DNA from: Agapetus fuscipes
Taxonomy: Eukaryota; Arthropoda; Insecta; Trichoptera; Glossosomatidae
Assembly: GCA_951799405.1 (NCBI GenBank)
Contig: OX637340.1
Span: forward strand, 2,418,001 to 2,482,000
Length of the DNA stretch: 64,000 nt
Reading direction: 5' to 3'
The notes below the pieces were generated by a model. It was not told the origin of the DNA, searched no databases, and saw nothing but the letters and a program-made list of their open reading frames with translations. Position numbers and translations under genes: made by a program. Position 1 is the first letter of the stretch, and each line of letters starts with the position of its first letter. This document shows positions 1-9,263 of the stretch, piece by piece.

Positions 1-330
1 ATTACCGCATCACACGCAAGTCTCAATTAGGATATAACAGAAAGCGGTTTTCCCCGATACGAACCAGCCGCGGGGAGATTTTCGGTACAAAAAGCGTCAG
101 ACGATGTTAACAGCTCTAACCTAAATAAATATTTCATGTCATAACTAAAGTCTTTTTTTTTGCATGAGACAAGCGGATGTCCAGAATCCACAAAAGAACC
201 ACCGCTACTGTATCTGAGTAAATTCCCTGCGATCATGTATGAAAACTAACTCACACGCTAGGAGTGCAGTTTTATCTTTCGTACATATTTAGGTTTACGT
301 GATCGAGGGGAATTTACGCAATCTTTTTGG
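1..330. other. unassigned flanking DNA
   Basis: No coding pattern or recognised repeat is visible in the first 240 bases. From about 240 to 310 the sequence resembles the stretch at 11405-11480 (an ACGCTAGGAG-like block followed by TTTACGTGAT), so this part may be an old interspersed repeat. The repeat class is not identified. Confidence 0.3.
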
Positions 331-334
331 CATT

Positions 335-562
335 TACAAAGAAAGTGTGAAGGAAAAAGAGGAAAGGGACGACCGAGAATTTGAAACAAGAGATTGTGAA
401 AGAATGGGATATACAAAGTGAGCGTACAAGAAGAAAATGCATGAAAAGGGTGATGGATATGAATGAATTGAAAGAGGTATGTCAGGATAGGAAAAACTGG
501 AGGCCACTCTGCAGAGGCTCTGGCCACCCCTAGCGGAATGGCGACAGAGTTACAGTGGATTG
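335..562 (+). pseudogene. RTE-C LINE, 3' end of ORF, degenerate
   Basis: Frame-broken remnant of the C-terminus of an RTE-type reverse transcriptase ORF. Readable pieces are a KGRPR motif, then VKEWDIQSE, MKRVMDMNELKEV and CQDRKNW, ending near CRGSGHP and a stop. The same order of motifs occurs in the intact RTE-A protein at 24835-26418. A deletion just after GRPR removes the segment equivalent to WMDQI. The sequence after the stop (GGAATGGCGACAGAGTTACAG) marks the RTE-C lineage, also seen at 28600-28935 and 42095-42405. It is a 5'-truncated dead copy. Confidence 0.75.
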
Positions 563-1141
563 TCCTTGTGACGATTTTTTGTAAAGATGAAAACTGAAGA
601 AAGATTAAACAATGACAGTACAAACTCTTTTTATTACGACAATTGGTAATTGGAAGTTGCCAGAAATGTTCAGACATTGAGAATTTTTATTTTTATTTAT
701 TTTTTATTTTAATTTTAAAAATCTGTAGGTATTATACCAAAATAGAGTTGAAATACGTGCAAGCGAATAATTTTGACAAGACACCTAGACAAGATCGTTG
801 TTTTTTTTCTGTCAACTTTAAAGCACCTGCCCTGGCAGTCTCATCAGGACGGTAGATAGCCTGTTACCGTCGACGGTACGTTAGAGATACCTATTTGAAA
901 GTTTGCAATAGCGCCGCTAGGTGTCAATGCGTGCATATGATTGGTCGAATAGTTTAATACCTTTCATCGGTACAATGTTAACGAGCTTTGGTAGACTCAA
1001 CTGACGGTAACGTTCGTGGTAACTACCATATTGATGGTAGCGTATCAAGCAAATTGAACTGCCTGATACGCAAACGATTGGAGTAAACTAGTATCTGCAG
1101 TTATTTGAAATATTCTTATCTATGTTTTTTTTTTAAATACG

Positions 1142-1375
1142 AAATTACATTTAAGATTTATACGAGTATTAAATGTATTACCAAAGCAGACACGTATATG
1201 TTCTCGCTTACACATGCTGCATGTGGACCTAGAATATAAAAACCCAAATTTCAGATGAACATAAGCACTGCAACTTTTGCCGACTTTTCCTGAAACAGGG
1301 GTGACTTTTGCAAAGTGAAACATTTTTTTACAATGTGAGGGTTCAGCCTCATATCAACCTACAAGACAAGGAATA
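1142..1375 (-). mobile_element. RTE-A 3' tail copy
   Basis: Diverged minus-strand copy of the RTE-A 3' UTR. It keeps the GACTTTTGCAAAGTGAAACAT core and ends at the CAAGGAAT boundary shared by many copies. The microsatellite tail at its left edge has been lost. Confidence 0.75.
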
Positions 1376-1487
1376 AATTTTAAACTGAATAAAATTCATA
1401 AAACAATATTTAAAAAAAACAGTAAAGAAAAATAAAACTTAAAAAATTAAATTTAAAAAATTAAAATGGTAAGGGTAAGGGTTCCTT

Positions 1488-1732
1488 GACTTATAGGTTG
1501 GTATGCGGCTGACCACCCATGCTGTAAAAATGGTTCACTTTGCCAATGTCACCCTTGTCTCAGGGAAGGACGGCAAGAGTTGCTGGGTGTATGTCCATTT
1601 GAGATGGTTTTTATGTTGTAGGTTCACATGCGGCATGTGCAAGCGCGATCTTGTACGTGTCTGGTAGTGAAAATGCATGTAATGTGAATCTCCATTGTAA
1701 CATATCTTTGCAACTTAGATTAGATTAGAAAA
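1488..1732 (+). mobile_element. RTE-A 3' tail copy
   Basis: Plus-strand copy beginning exactly at the TTCCTTGACTTATAGGTTGG boundary and ending in ACTTAGATTAGATTAG. It is well conserved, unlike its neighbour downstream. Confidence 0.85.
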
Positions 1733-1739
1733 TAGTTAA

Positions 1740-1990
1740 TTTCTTGACGTATAGGTTGGTATGAGGCTGAACCACAATGGTTTCAAAAATGGTTCACTTG
1801 GCAAATGCCACCTCTGTTTCAGAGAAGGTCGGAAAAAATGCAGGGTTTATTTTAACGTGAGGTTTCGTTTATTTTATACGTACACATGCAGCATGTGAAA
1901 GAGCAAACTTACACGTGTCTGCTTGTGAGCGTGCATTAAACATGATCCCCTTGAATATCAATACAACTTTGATCTTTGATTATAGATTTA
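1740..1990 (+). mobile_element. RTE-A 3' tail copy, older
   Basis: Second plus-strand copy directly behind the previous one. It starts at TTCTTGACGTATAGG and has an ATTATAGATT-type tail instead of GATTA repeats. Both the tail and the divergence indicate a different subfamily, so this is two insertions and not a simple duplication. Confidence 0.8.
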
Positions 1991-2029
1991 TGATATTTAT
2001 AATAGTTGTGAATAACTTAGGATTTCATT

Positions 2030-2225
2030 TTTGGATTTATTTAATTTCATTTTAATTTCATTTTGTTTTTTATTTTTTTTTATTAAATTTATTTTGTTTA
2101 TTTTTTATTTATTTTATTTATTTCGTAAATTTTAAACACGAGCAAATACGCGGAAGTTCGTGTTTACTCATGCTACACGTGAACTTTCTAAATAAGCGTC
2201 ATAAACCCTGCAACTTAGGTTATAT
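2030..2225. other. AT-rich simple sequence plus RTE-A remnant
   Basis: Positions 2035-2125 are a degenerate (ATTTTATTT)n stretch. Positions 2135-2218 keep traces of a minus-strand RTE-A tail (TACTCATGCTACACGTGAAC, then CATAAACCCTGCAACTTAGG). Confidence 0.4.
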
Positions 2226-2326
2226 ACTTCGAAGGCTGCTGGCATATCATAGCGGCAGATTTGGTCAACAATAATGAATGGTAGACCTAGTAGAGAAGAT
2301 ACGTTGACCGTGTCCATACAATAAAG

Positions 2327-2700
2327 CCATACAAAATGGCGTCAAGGGAACAGCTGATCAATAATTCTACGTATTTCTTACAAAATACCTAAACGTCATT
2401 CAATTGATTTGGCGACCTATCATGACCGGTAGCTGACTGCCGAGACTTGCTTTGATAATACTTACCATCGTTACCTGTCGCCATACAAAAAAATATCCAA
2501 GATGGCCGCAGGTGAACAGCTGATTAATAATTCTACGTATTTCATAAAAAAAGTACCTAAACGTCACTCGGTACATTTGGCGACCTATCATTCCGGTAGC
2601 TGACAATGTCGAGACTCGCATTGATACCGCTTACCGTCGTTACCTGTCCCCATACAAAAAAAATAAACAAAATGGCCGCAGGTGAACAGCTGATTAGAGA
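2327..2700. repeat. tandem repeat, ~154-169 bp unit
   Basis: CCATACAAAA followed by a GATGGC(C/G)-type word and GAACAGCTGAT begins a unit at 2327, 2481 and 2650. The third unit is partial. Each full unit also contains TTCTACGTATTTC, ACCTAAACGTCA and GGCGACCTATCAT in the same order. It lies inside the composite element 818-2790. Confidence 0.8.
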
Positions 2701-2886
2701 TTGACAGGTGTTCATACTAATCTGAACGACAATCGGTAGGTAGGATCTACCGTTTGTGTTGAGACTGCCAGCCCTGGAAGGCTCATTTTCATTATTATTT
2801 TTTGCCTCAAGTAAAATGATTTTAGCACTTCTACAATATATATCATGTTGTCATAGTATTTTCTACGAAAAATCTAATATTAAATT

Positions 2887-3367
2887 AGGCTGATTTATTT
2901 GGTGAGCGCTGTTTTTGTGTGTATCACACCTCAAGAGCCCTCTGCGAGCTTGGTCGTCGCTGTAGAAAGCGCCAATTCTCAAGCAAGACCCAGTTGTTGT
3001 TAGGCTGGATGGGTCTTTTTATGACCGGTCTTTGGTAGAGGTGTATGAATTTCTCAACCCAGCGATGAGCAAATTTGAAAATCCCTGTTTCACCTCTGTT
3101 TCAGGGAAGGACGGCAAGAGTTGCAAGGCTTATGTTCATTTGAGATTGGGTTTTTATATTGTAGGTCCACATGCGGCATGTGTTAGCGCGAAATTATACA
3201 TATCTGCTTGTGGGAATGCATTTAATATAAATCTTAAATGATATATATCTTTGCAGCTGATATTAGATTAGATTAGATTAGATATTTATTGTGCTCCGCC
3301 AGGATTCGAACCCACGACCTTCCAGTTACGAGTCCAAAGTGTTAACACCTGGACTACGGACCGGTCA
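2887..3367 (-). mobile_element. SINE-1, tail a, 5S head absent, interrupted
   Basis: On the minus strand the tRNA-like module is at 3290-3367 (GGACCGGTCC edge, A-box-like GTAGTCCAG, B-box-like GGGTTCGAATCC). The body and tail a follow, ending at CAAATAAATCAGCCTAAT. The 5S-derived head is missing. A plus-strand RTE-A tail has inserted into the body between about 3085 and 3281. Confidence 0.85.
3085..3281 (+). mobile_element. RTE-A 3' tail nested in SINE-1
   Basis: It starts mid-UTR at CACCTCTGTTTCAGGGAAGG and ends with GATTAGATTAGATTAGATA, then the SINE body resumes at TTTATTGTGCTCCGCC. RTE-A was therefore still mobile after this SINE copy had inserted. Confidence 0.8.
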
Positions 3368-3865
3368 AATATGTTCATGCTTATCTTTTTTAATAGTATA
3401 TTGTGCATGTTTTTGCAATTCCTTATGTAACACAAAATTACATAATACTAAAAGAACAACTTAAAAAGTGAATTATTTAAATTTAAAACACTTTAAAATG
3501 CCACGAGATAAGAAAATAAAAATAATAGCATGCAAATCGACAGCTTATTTTATTTACGTCTAAGCGTATTAATTCAATCAAGCAAAATGCTAAAATGTGA
3601 TACGTCGAGGATTCAGTAAAAAAGCTTTGCAAAAATAAAATTAATCTGCATTTGCCCACTATAGCGTAGATTTTATTTTTTCCATATTAAAATACATCAC
3701 GAGACTTTTTGAGACAAAAAAATGATTGACTAAGTCACTCAATATTTTCCGAGAAAAAAACATGAATGCATAATATAAAAAACAGATTTGTTTAGGTTAA
3801 TATATCATAGTACTAATTGATATCATTATTATATTTTTCAATTAACAGAGGCTAGTTTTTTTGAT
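3368..3865. other. AT-rich gap, no gene seen
   Basis: Low-complexity AT-rich DNA with no ORF of note and no repeat that I recognise from elsewhere in the window. Confidence 0.4.
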
Positions 3866-4028
3866 CAGTACCCGTAGTACGAGTTTTTTCATAATACTCT
3901 CGAGTATTCGAGAAAAATGTATGTGAACTTAAACTTTTTTTGCCAGAGGTGCTTTTCAAGTTCACATACATTTTTCTCGAATACTCGATACTTAGAGTAT
4001 TATGGAAAAACTCGTACTACGGGTACAG
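3866..4028. mobile_element. palindromic MITE (MITE-2 related)
   Basis: Near-perfect palindrome. The left arm starts at CAGTACCCGTAGTACGAG and the right arm mirrors it to CTCGTACTACGGGTAC. The arms are about 63-70 bp and the loop about 27 bp. The arms contain TCGAGTATTCGAGAAAAATG. The outer 18 bp resemble the ends of the longer elements at 11530 and 58338, but the interior is unrelated. Confidence 0.75.
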
Positions 4029-4577
4029 ATCACTTCAATTGGGTAGACAATTTGATATTTTATACTTACATTTTTTTATGAATATTGTTTTCAACCAATC
4101 ATAGGTACCTACTTATTGTTCTAATCAAATTATATATGGATCTAATCAAATGCATTTTTGTTTCAATAAACAAAAATAAATTCAACAAACTTGGTACAAC
4201 TTGTATCAAATACTTTAGAAAAAAATCAGTTTGAATCTGAATGAAGCTGATTTCTTTTATTCTGCCAGTTCTAAATCAATATTTTCCAACTTTTCCTGTC
4301 AATCTTACATCTTATTTAAAACTTAGATTATAGATTATATTTTTTATAGTTTTTTTGTAAAACGCTGTGAAAAACCATTATTAAACGTATTTTTTTTTTA
4401 ATAAAAAATAAACTTTGGTTTATTCAACTTTTATTGTTTGAGTCTTTACTAATGTTTAAAAAATAAAAAAAATAAAAAAATAAAAAGAAATAAATAATAT
4501 ACGTAAGCATGATTAATACATAAGCATAGTTAATGTTCAATTTCTCACCATTAATTACATCGCCTCTTTTATCTATA
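4029..4577. other. AT-rich gap, no gene seen
   Basis: A/T-rich DNA with an A-rich simple stretch near 4455-4500. No coding signal is visible. Confidence 0.35.
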
Positions 4578-4795
4578 TTGACCACCCATACTGTAAAAAA
4601 TGGTTTACTTTGCCAATGTCACCCCCTTTTCAGGGAAGGTCGGTAAAAGTTGCAGGGCTTATGTTCATTTGAGATTGGATTTTTTATATTGTAGGTCCAC
4701 ATGCGGTATGTTATGCGTGTCTACTTGTGGGAATGCATTTAATATGAATCTCAAATGATACATATCCTTGCAACTTAGATTTAGATTAGATTGGC
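4578..4795 (+). mobile_element. RTE-A 3' tail copy, truncated
   Basis: It begins inside the unit at TTGACCACCCATACTG and lacks the usual first 30 bases. It ends in ACTTAGATTTAGATTAGATT, next to GGCTCCGCCC, which looks like a piece of a SINE-1 B-box flank. Confidence 0.8.
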
Positions 4796-4799
4796 TCCG

Positions 4800-5010
4800 C
4801 CCTAAAAGTCACCATCCCCCCCTCCCTCCCCCACACCCATCTTGTAGCCATCCCCCTCCCTTACTGCTAAAACCAGAACATCCCACTCAACTGTCTAAAA
4901 AGTTAAGTTTAATTTTAATCATAATTTGTTTCCTGAAGATAAAGGTTCTCCTCCGAAAACGTTATTAACGACTCAAACAATAAAAGTGCAAAAAAACAAA
5001 CTTTATTTTG
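4800..5010 (+). mobile_element. possible Penelope-like terminal fragment
   Basis: A C-rich stretch (4805-4860) is followed by CCTGAAGATAAAGG and then CTCCGAAAACGTT at 4932-4961. This has the order of a hammerhead core (CUGANGA, a stem, GAAA) common at the ends of Penelope-like elements. Class assignment is inference only. Confidence 0.3.
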
Positions 5011-5540
5011 TTTTTCATTTATAAACACATAAGAACACCTTTAACAAAGATTATTTCAAGCAAAACACTGTCAAGATGGAATCTACAGCGAATTCATGAA
5101 AAAGAGAGGAAGTAATGTACGCATATTAATACATACTTTGAATGATGACATTGTCCTTGGTTGACAATGTTTGTAAAACCTGCTATTTTGTTAATGGCAC
5201 TCCTATTAGGCCTGATAACAATACCTGCTATGTACATTACGAAGTAGGAAAACAACACGATATATTTATGAATATTTTAAATAATTCTAATACAGTATTT
5301 TTTCAGAAATACGATCTACAATACCATAAAGGTGGGTACAGAAAATAAGCTGAGTCTTTTGAAATTACTAGAAATTTAAGGAGGTACAAAATGTGAAACA
5401 AACAAAGGAGAGGGTTATGATCTTATAAGAGTTCTTCTTTTACTTTTTTATAATGATTTATTTCTACGATATTTAAAAACAGGTGGAGTCCAAATTATAT
5501 TGCAAGACTTTCAAATCGTAGATATCATCCAACCATGCGT
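5011..5540. other. gap, no gene seen
   Basis: It holds a 68-codon open stretch (5142-5348) of ordinary AT-rich composition, with no motif and no intron or promoter support. I do not call it a gene. Confidence 0.35.
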
Positions 5541-5866
5541 AGTCCGGTCGATAGCTCAGGTGGTAGAGTGTTTGCATTCCATGCCGAAAGCTCGGGTTCG
5601 AATCCCACCGAGGGTGTCAAAAATGATTTCCCGTTTCGGTGTTTATTTCAAACCCCAAAACAAAATACCGGAAAGGTTTACTCAGCCTTCACAAGAAATG
5701 AGTACCAGTACTCTCGTGAGCTGGGAAACCTCCACTTCAACTGAAGTGGTTGGCGTAAGGCTGGCCCCCTTACCTGTAAAAATAAATAGGTTCAACTCGC
5801 CACATGCGAACCCTTCGGGGATAACGCGGCAAGAAGTTACACTATATGTGTAGCTTAGTTGCGTTC
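5541..5866 (+). mobile_element. SINE-2, full length, tRNA-derived
   Basis: The tRNA-like head has an A box (TAGCTCAGGTGG, 5552-5563) and a perfect B box (GGTTCGAATCC, 5595-5605), and ends near CACCGAGGGTGTC. The body follows with TTTCGGTGTTTATTTC, GAAATGAGTACCAG, CACTTCAACTGAAGTGG and AAAATAAATAGGTTC. The 3' end is AAGAAGTTACACTATATGTG. It is the most complete copy of this family in the window and was presumably transcribed by RNA polymerase III. A partner LINE is not identifiable. Confidence 0.9.
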
Positions 5867-6307
5867 ATGTCAGGACTCCAACTAGTGGTGTTTTGGGAAA
5901 CAAGAAGACATGTGTGAATAATATATTGTATAAAAAAATTATGTTTTACGCTGGTTCAATTTAATTTAAACAGATTTATTTTACACATTTTTTTTCAGAT
6001 ACAGAGCCACTTTATACTTTTTATAGCAAGAATAAAGATCAGTGAGAATTGGTACATGCGATACTTTACTAGAACATCCGACCAAACACTCGAGCAATCT
6101 CGAACAAAGCAAATCAATCTAAAATACAAATTATTTATACACCTAACATATTTTTATTTGTAGAGAGACTTCACAGACTTTATTATAAACTTACACAGAC
6201 AAACAAATCATACAACTATACAATGGTTACAATGTGAAAATAAATCATTACTATATAGTACGCTGATGGCTTCTGAAAAGTATCATGTTTAAGAAAATGA
6301 GAAATAC
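5867..6307. other. gap, no gene seen
   Basis: Ordinary AT-rich sequence. No repeat or coding unit is recognised. Confidence 0.35.
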
Positions 6308-6660
6308 TGTTACGTTCTTTGCTGGATTTTTTAAATTAAAAATGCCGGAAAACATTTTTTAAGGATTTATTTTTCACAATTTATTTTTACAATGTACAGT
6401 TTATTTCACACTTTAGAGTCACTGGTTATGTGTTGTTTAGCAAAGGGTTTTATTACAACTGCTTCGCTGTCCTACCATTTTGACCCCTTATACAGTAGAA
6501 CGGAGAGATCTTTCTCCCAATTTCTGGACTATTCCATCACCAGAATATTTACGCACACTACCAGGGCCTGCAAGATGATTCTATACTACGCGCATTGGTG
6601 TGTGTAGTCGTTTTGATGTATCTATGTGTGTACGAGCATCTGTGCTCGAAGTTCGCAACT
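6308..6660 (-). mobile_element. possible degenerate LTR
   Basis: Its outline resembles the LTR at 56797-57182 in the same orientation. It starts TGTTACG, carries GAGATCTTTCTCCCA where the other has GAGATCTTTCTTGCA, and has CGAAGTTCGCAAC near the far end. There is no internal region and no clear target duplication. Confidence 0.4.
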
Positions 6661-7449
6661 ATACAATTAAAATATATTCATTTTTACATGAAAATCTTTG
6701 GGTAAGATTGCAGACAAGTAAATATTTCTTCAAGGATCAGACACGCTACTCATTGCGCTAAAAAAAGATATTTCTGGTAATGAGCTGTCATGTAAATTAG
6801 GACGTGTTTACATTACTTCTAATTTCAGTAAGCTAAATATGGTTTTGTCTTAAAATAATTAGTAATTGTGGTACCCAGACCCTGTTTTAGTCGTTCTTAA
6901 AATAGGATTCATTCTCTTAACGACTAGCTTGCTATTTTTAAACATTTTTTTTTAAACATTTAAAAAATATTAGTGAAATTGATATTAAATTTTCTAAGAT
7001 ATGTGCATTAACGAAGGGAAATTTAATTTGAAATTTTGATTAAAAATAACTTTTTATACAACACAGTTTTATTTTGTGAAAATAAAATATTATATTGCAT
7101 AAGAAATTTATACTTTAAATGAAATTCACATTATATTTTGATAATATAATACGAAAAAACTGCCACGTTAAAATTGTGGATAAATATTTATAATATTTAG
7201 ATTAACTTCTCATAGATCAGTAAACTAATTATAAGGCAGAGCTGATGACAAACTTCCAAAATATACGATTTTTAAACTTTTTTAGAGTTTTCTCTCGAAG
7301 AAATGTGCATTTATCTTAGAAACTCACACTAGCTTAATATGTCACTAATTCACGAGTAACAAAGATTTCAAATTACAAGTGATCTTAGTTTGAACATTCA
7401 AAGGAAAATGTCTTACAATATGTATTTTTGTCTTGTACAATAATCTATA
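6661..7449. other. gap, no gene seen
   Basis: AT-rich DNA without a recognisable gene or repeat. Confidence 0.35.
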
Positions 7450-7990
7450 ATCTAAGTTGTAGAGATATATTTACATTTAAAATTCAAATATAATGCATGT
7501 GTATATACTATACACAGATTAAAATTTTAACCTGAAATGAACATAACCCTGCAAACTTTGCTGACCTTCCCTGAAACAGGGGTCGCTGCCTTAGTTCTTG
7601 TTTACCGTATACGCCATTGAGAAAATTTTACATGAGCAATGTTTGCATGTGTACTGGACCAATGTGTCTTATAAAAACAAGAAATTTATTTAAAAAATAT
7701 TTAAAAGAACTCTCACACTATCGAGTTTTACGGTTTTTCTTAGCTCAGATTGTGTAGAATTTGATTCATAAGACAACTGCATGAAAAAGTCATATTTGAC
7801 AAGATTGGCGTATACGGTAAACAAGATCTGGGGGAGCGGGGTGACATAAGTGAAGTAAATTTTTCACAACAACAACCTATAAGTCAAGGAATACTAACCT
7901 GTAAGTCAAGGAATATTTTCTGATATTGTAATAAAATTGACTCTTTTGTAACATTGAACCATTTTTACAGTGCATGTTGGTAGCTCACTA
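7450..7990 (-). mobile_element. RTE-A 3' tail, split by MITE-1
   Basis: The tail side is at 7450-7583 (CTATAATCTAAGTTG to CTGAAACAGGGGT). The copy resumes at 7839 (GGGTGACATAAGTGAAG) and runs to the AAGTCAAGGAAT boundary at about 7915. A second partial AACCTGTAAGTCAAGGAAT block follows immediately, a short local duplication. Confidence 0.85.
7584..7838. mobile_element. MITE-1 copy 1, 255 bp
   Basis: The left end is CGCTGCCTTAGTTCTTG and the right end CAAGATCTGGGGGAGCG. These form 33-bp inverted repeats with about three mismatches plus the odd change. It is flanked by GGGT on both sides (7580-7583 and 7839-7842), and removing the element restores the RTE-A word CAGGGGTGACAT. It has no coding capacity. 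Confidence 0.95.
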
Positions 7991-8118
7991 CTTCAATTGA
8001 AGTAGTTGGCGTAAGGCCAGCCCCCTTACCTCTGAAAATAAATAGGTTCCACTCGCCGCATACGAAACCCTTCGGGAATAACGCAGCAAGAAGTTGCATT
8101 CCATGTTGCTTTTTTTGT
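7983..8118 (+). mobile_element. SINE-2 3' half
   Basis: 5'-truncated SINE-2: ACTTCAATTGAAGTAGTTGG, then AAAATAAATAGGTTCC, then CGCAGCAAGAAGTTGC. The tRNA-like head is missing. Confidence 0.85.
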
Positions 8119-8164
8119 TGCGTTGTGCATAATATGGCTTACTTCAGTTTATCACATAAAGGAA

Positions 8165-8425
8165 CAGACTGCATGGGCTGGGGCACATTCAGCGAATGGA
8201 CCATCGGAGCCTGGAGAAGACGATTGTGATGACGAACCCGGAGGGACGCCGGACAGTGGGAAGACCACGTTCAAGATGGCTGGATGGAGTGGTGGCGGAT
8301 TGCCGTGCAGTGGGAATGTGGGACTGGAGGAGGAAGACGTTGGATAGACAGCGCTGGCAGCGGTTGCTGAGGGAGGCCAAGACCCACCCCGGGTTGTCGT
8401 GCCAATGATGATGATGATGATGATG
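8165..8425 (+). pseudogene. LINE C-terminus with (TGA)n tail, RTE-like
   Basis: One open frame from about 8172 reads GLGHIQRMDHRSLEK, then GRRTVGRPRSRWLDGV, VGMWDWRRKTLDRQRWQRLL and KTHPGLSCQ, then a stop at 8406 and a (TGA)n tail. The GRPR-RWLD-W-A-DR-RW layout is that of the C-terminal region of RTE-type and related LINE proteins. The insert is flanked by a 14-bp direct repeat, ATCACATAAAGGAA, at 8151-8164 and 8426-8439. That repeat is a target duplication, so this is a complete 5'-truncated insertion of a different LINE from RTE-A. Confidence 0.9.
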
Positions 8426-8834
8426 ATCACATAAAGGAAGGTTTTTATGTGACTCCTATTAAATCGTACTAGAGTTTTTCTTTTATGGTCCGAAATAATT
8501 TTCACTTGTGTACAGATTCACGACACCAGCTACCTACCAACTTAATGTTTGAGATAAGAAAATAAAAATAGCTATCTCTAGGTAAAACTTACTTTTATAA
8601 TGAAGATTGCTGTAACAACTTCATTCTGAAAGATGACTTGCAAGATATTATACAAAACTATCGCAAATAAACAATTTCATATTACGTCTTGGGTATAATT
8701 TTAAAAAGTAATACAAGCTCATTCAATTTTCTATAAAAAGTGTTTGGGTCTTTTTTCTTTCAGTTCCACTTCATAAAAGAGTCAACATCATCTTTGCTAT
8801 GAATTTTGACTGGTAGTCTTTTACTGAGATGTAC

Positions 8835-9257
8835 GACGATACCATGTTGAAAGCACCGGTTCTCATCAGATCACCGAAGTTAAGCAACATTGGGCGCGGA
8901 TGCTACCTGGATGGGTGACCGCTCAGGTACACCGCGTGTTGTTAGCATTTCTTGGACCGGTCCGTAGTCCAGTGGCAGCACCTCGGACTCGTAAATGGAA
9001 GGTTGTGGATTTGAAACCCGGCGGAGCACAAAAATATACCATTTATATTTCCAAATGTGTTCTTCGCTGGATTGAAAAACTCATAAACCTATACCAAAGA
9101 CCGGTCACTGAAAGGTCTATCCAGCCTTACAACAACTGGGTCTTGCTTGAGAATTGGCGCTTTCTACAGCGACGACCAAGCTTGCAGAGGGCTCTTGAGG
9201 TGGGATACACACAAAAACAGCGCTCACCAAATAAATCATCCTAATATTATTATTATT
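8835..9257 (+). mobile_element. SINE-1, 5S-tRNA chimera, tail a
   Basis: The head (8835-8946) is 5S rRNA-like: GACGATACCATG, GATCACCGAAGTTAAGCAAC, GGGCGCGGATGC, the C-box word GGATGGGTGACCGC, and ACCGCGTGTTGTTAGC. The first few 5S bases are lost. The linker ATTTCTT leads into a tRNA-like module (8957-9029) with A-box-like TAGTCCAGTGG and a degraded B box (GGATTTGAAACCC). The body includes CAAAGACCGGTCAC, GAGAATTGGCGC and GCAGAGGGCTCTTGAGG, and ends CCTAATATTATTATT. It is flanked by ATGTAC at 8829-8834 and 9258-9263. An insertion with the start and tail intact is therefore visible. Confidence 0.92.
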
Positions 9258-9263
9258 ATGTAC

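Larger units (their letters stand above)
818..2790. mobile_element. composite DNA-transposon-like element, ~2 kb
   Basis: The two ends are imperfect inverted repeats. The left end has GCACCTGCCCTGGCAGTCTC followed by a TACCGTC-rich segment. The right end has CTACCGT, then TGAGACTGCCAG, then CCCTGGAAGG near 2750-2783. The interior holds TACCGT/ACGGTA words, a tandem repeat (2327-2700) and three later RTE-A tail insertions. The right half shares an AAGATGGCCGCAGGTGAACA word with the MITE-3 copies at 49267 and 61858, so it probably belongs to the same superfamily. No transposase is visible, so it is non-autonomous. The boundaries are approximate. Confidence 0.45.

Noticed and set aside
2327..2700. 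Satellite DNA array
   Set aside because: Only about two and a half units exist and they lie within a bounded transposon-like element. This is an internal tandem repeat, not a satellite.
5500..5853. 117-codon ORF
   Set aside because: It runs through the SINE-2 copy, including the tRNA-like boxes. It is a chance open frame.
8152..8505. 117-codon minus-strand ORF
   Set aside because: It is the antisense of the LINE C-terminus at 8165-8425. The sense frame carries the recognisable LINE motifs.
8835..8946. 5S rRNA gene
   Set aside because: The sequence is clearly 5S-like but diverged, lacks the first bases here, and is followed by a tRNA-like module and SINE tail in every copy. It is the SINE-1 head.
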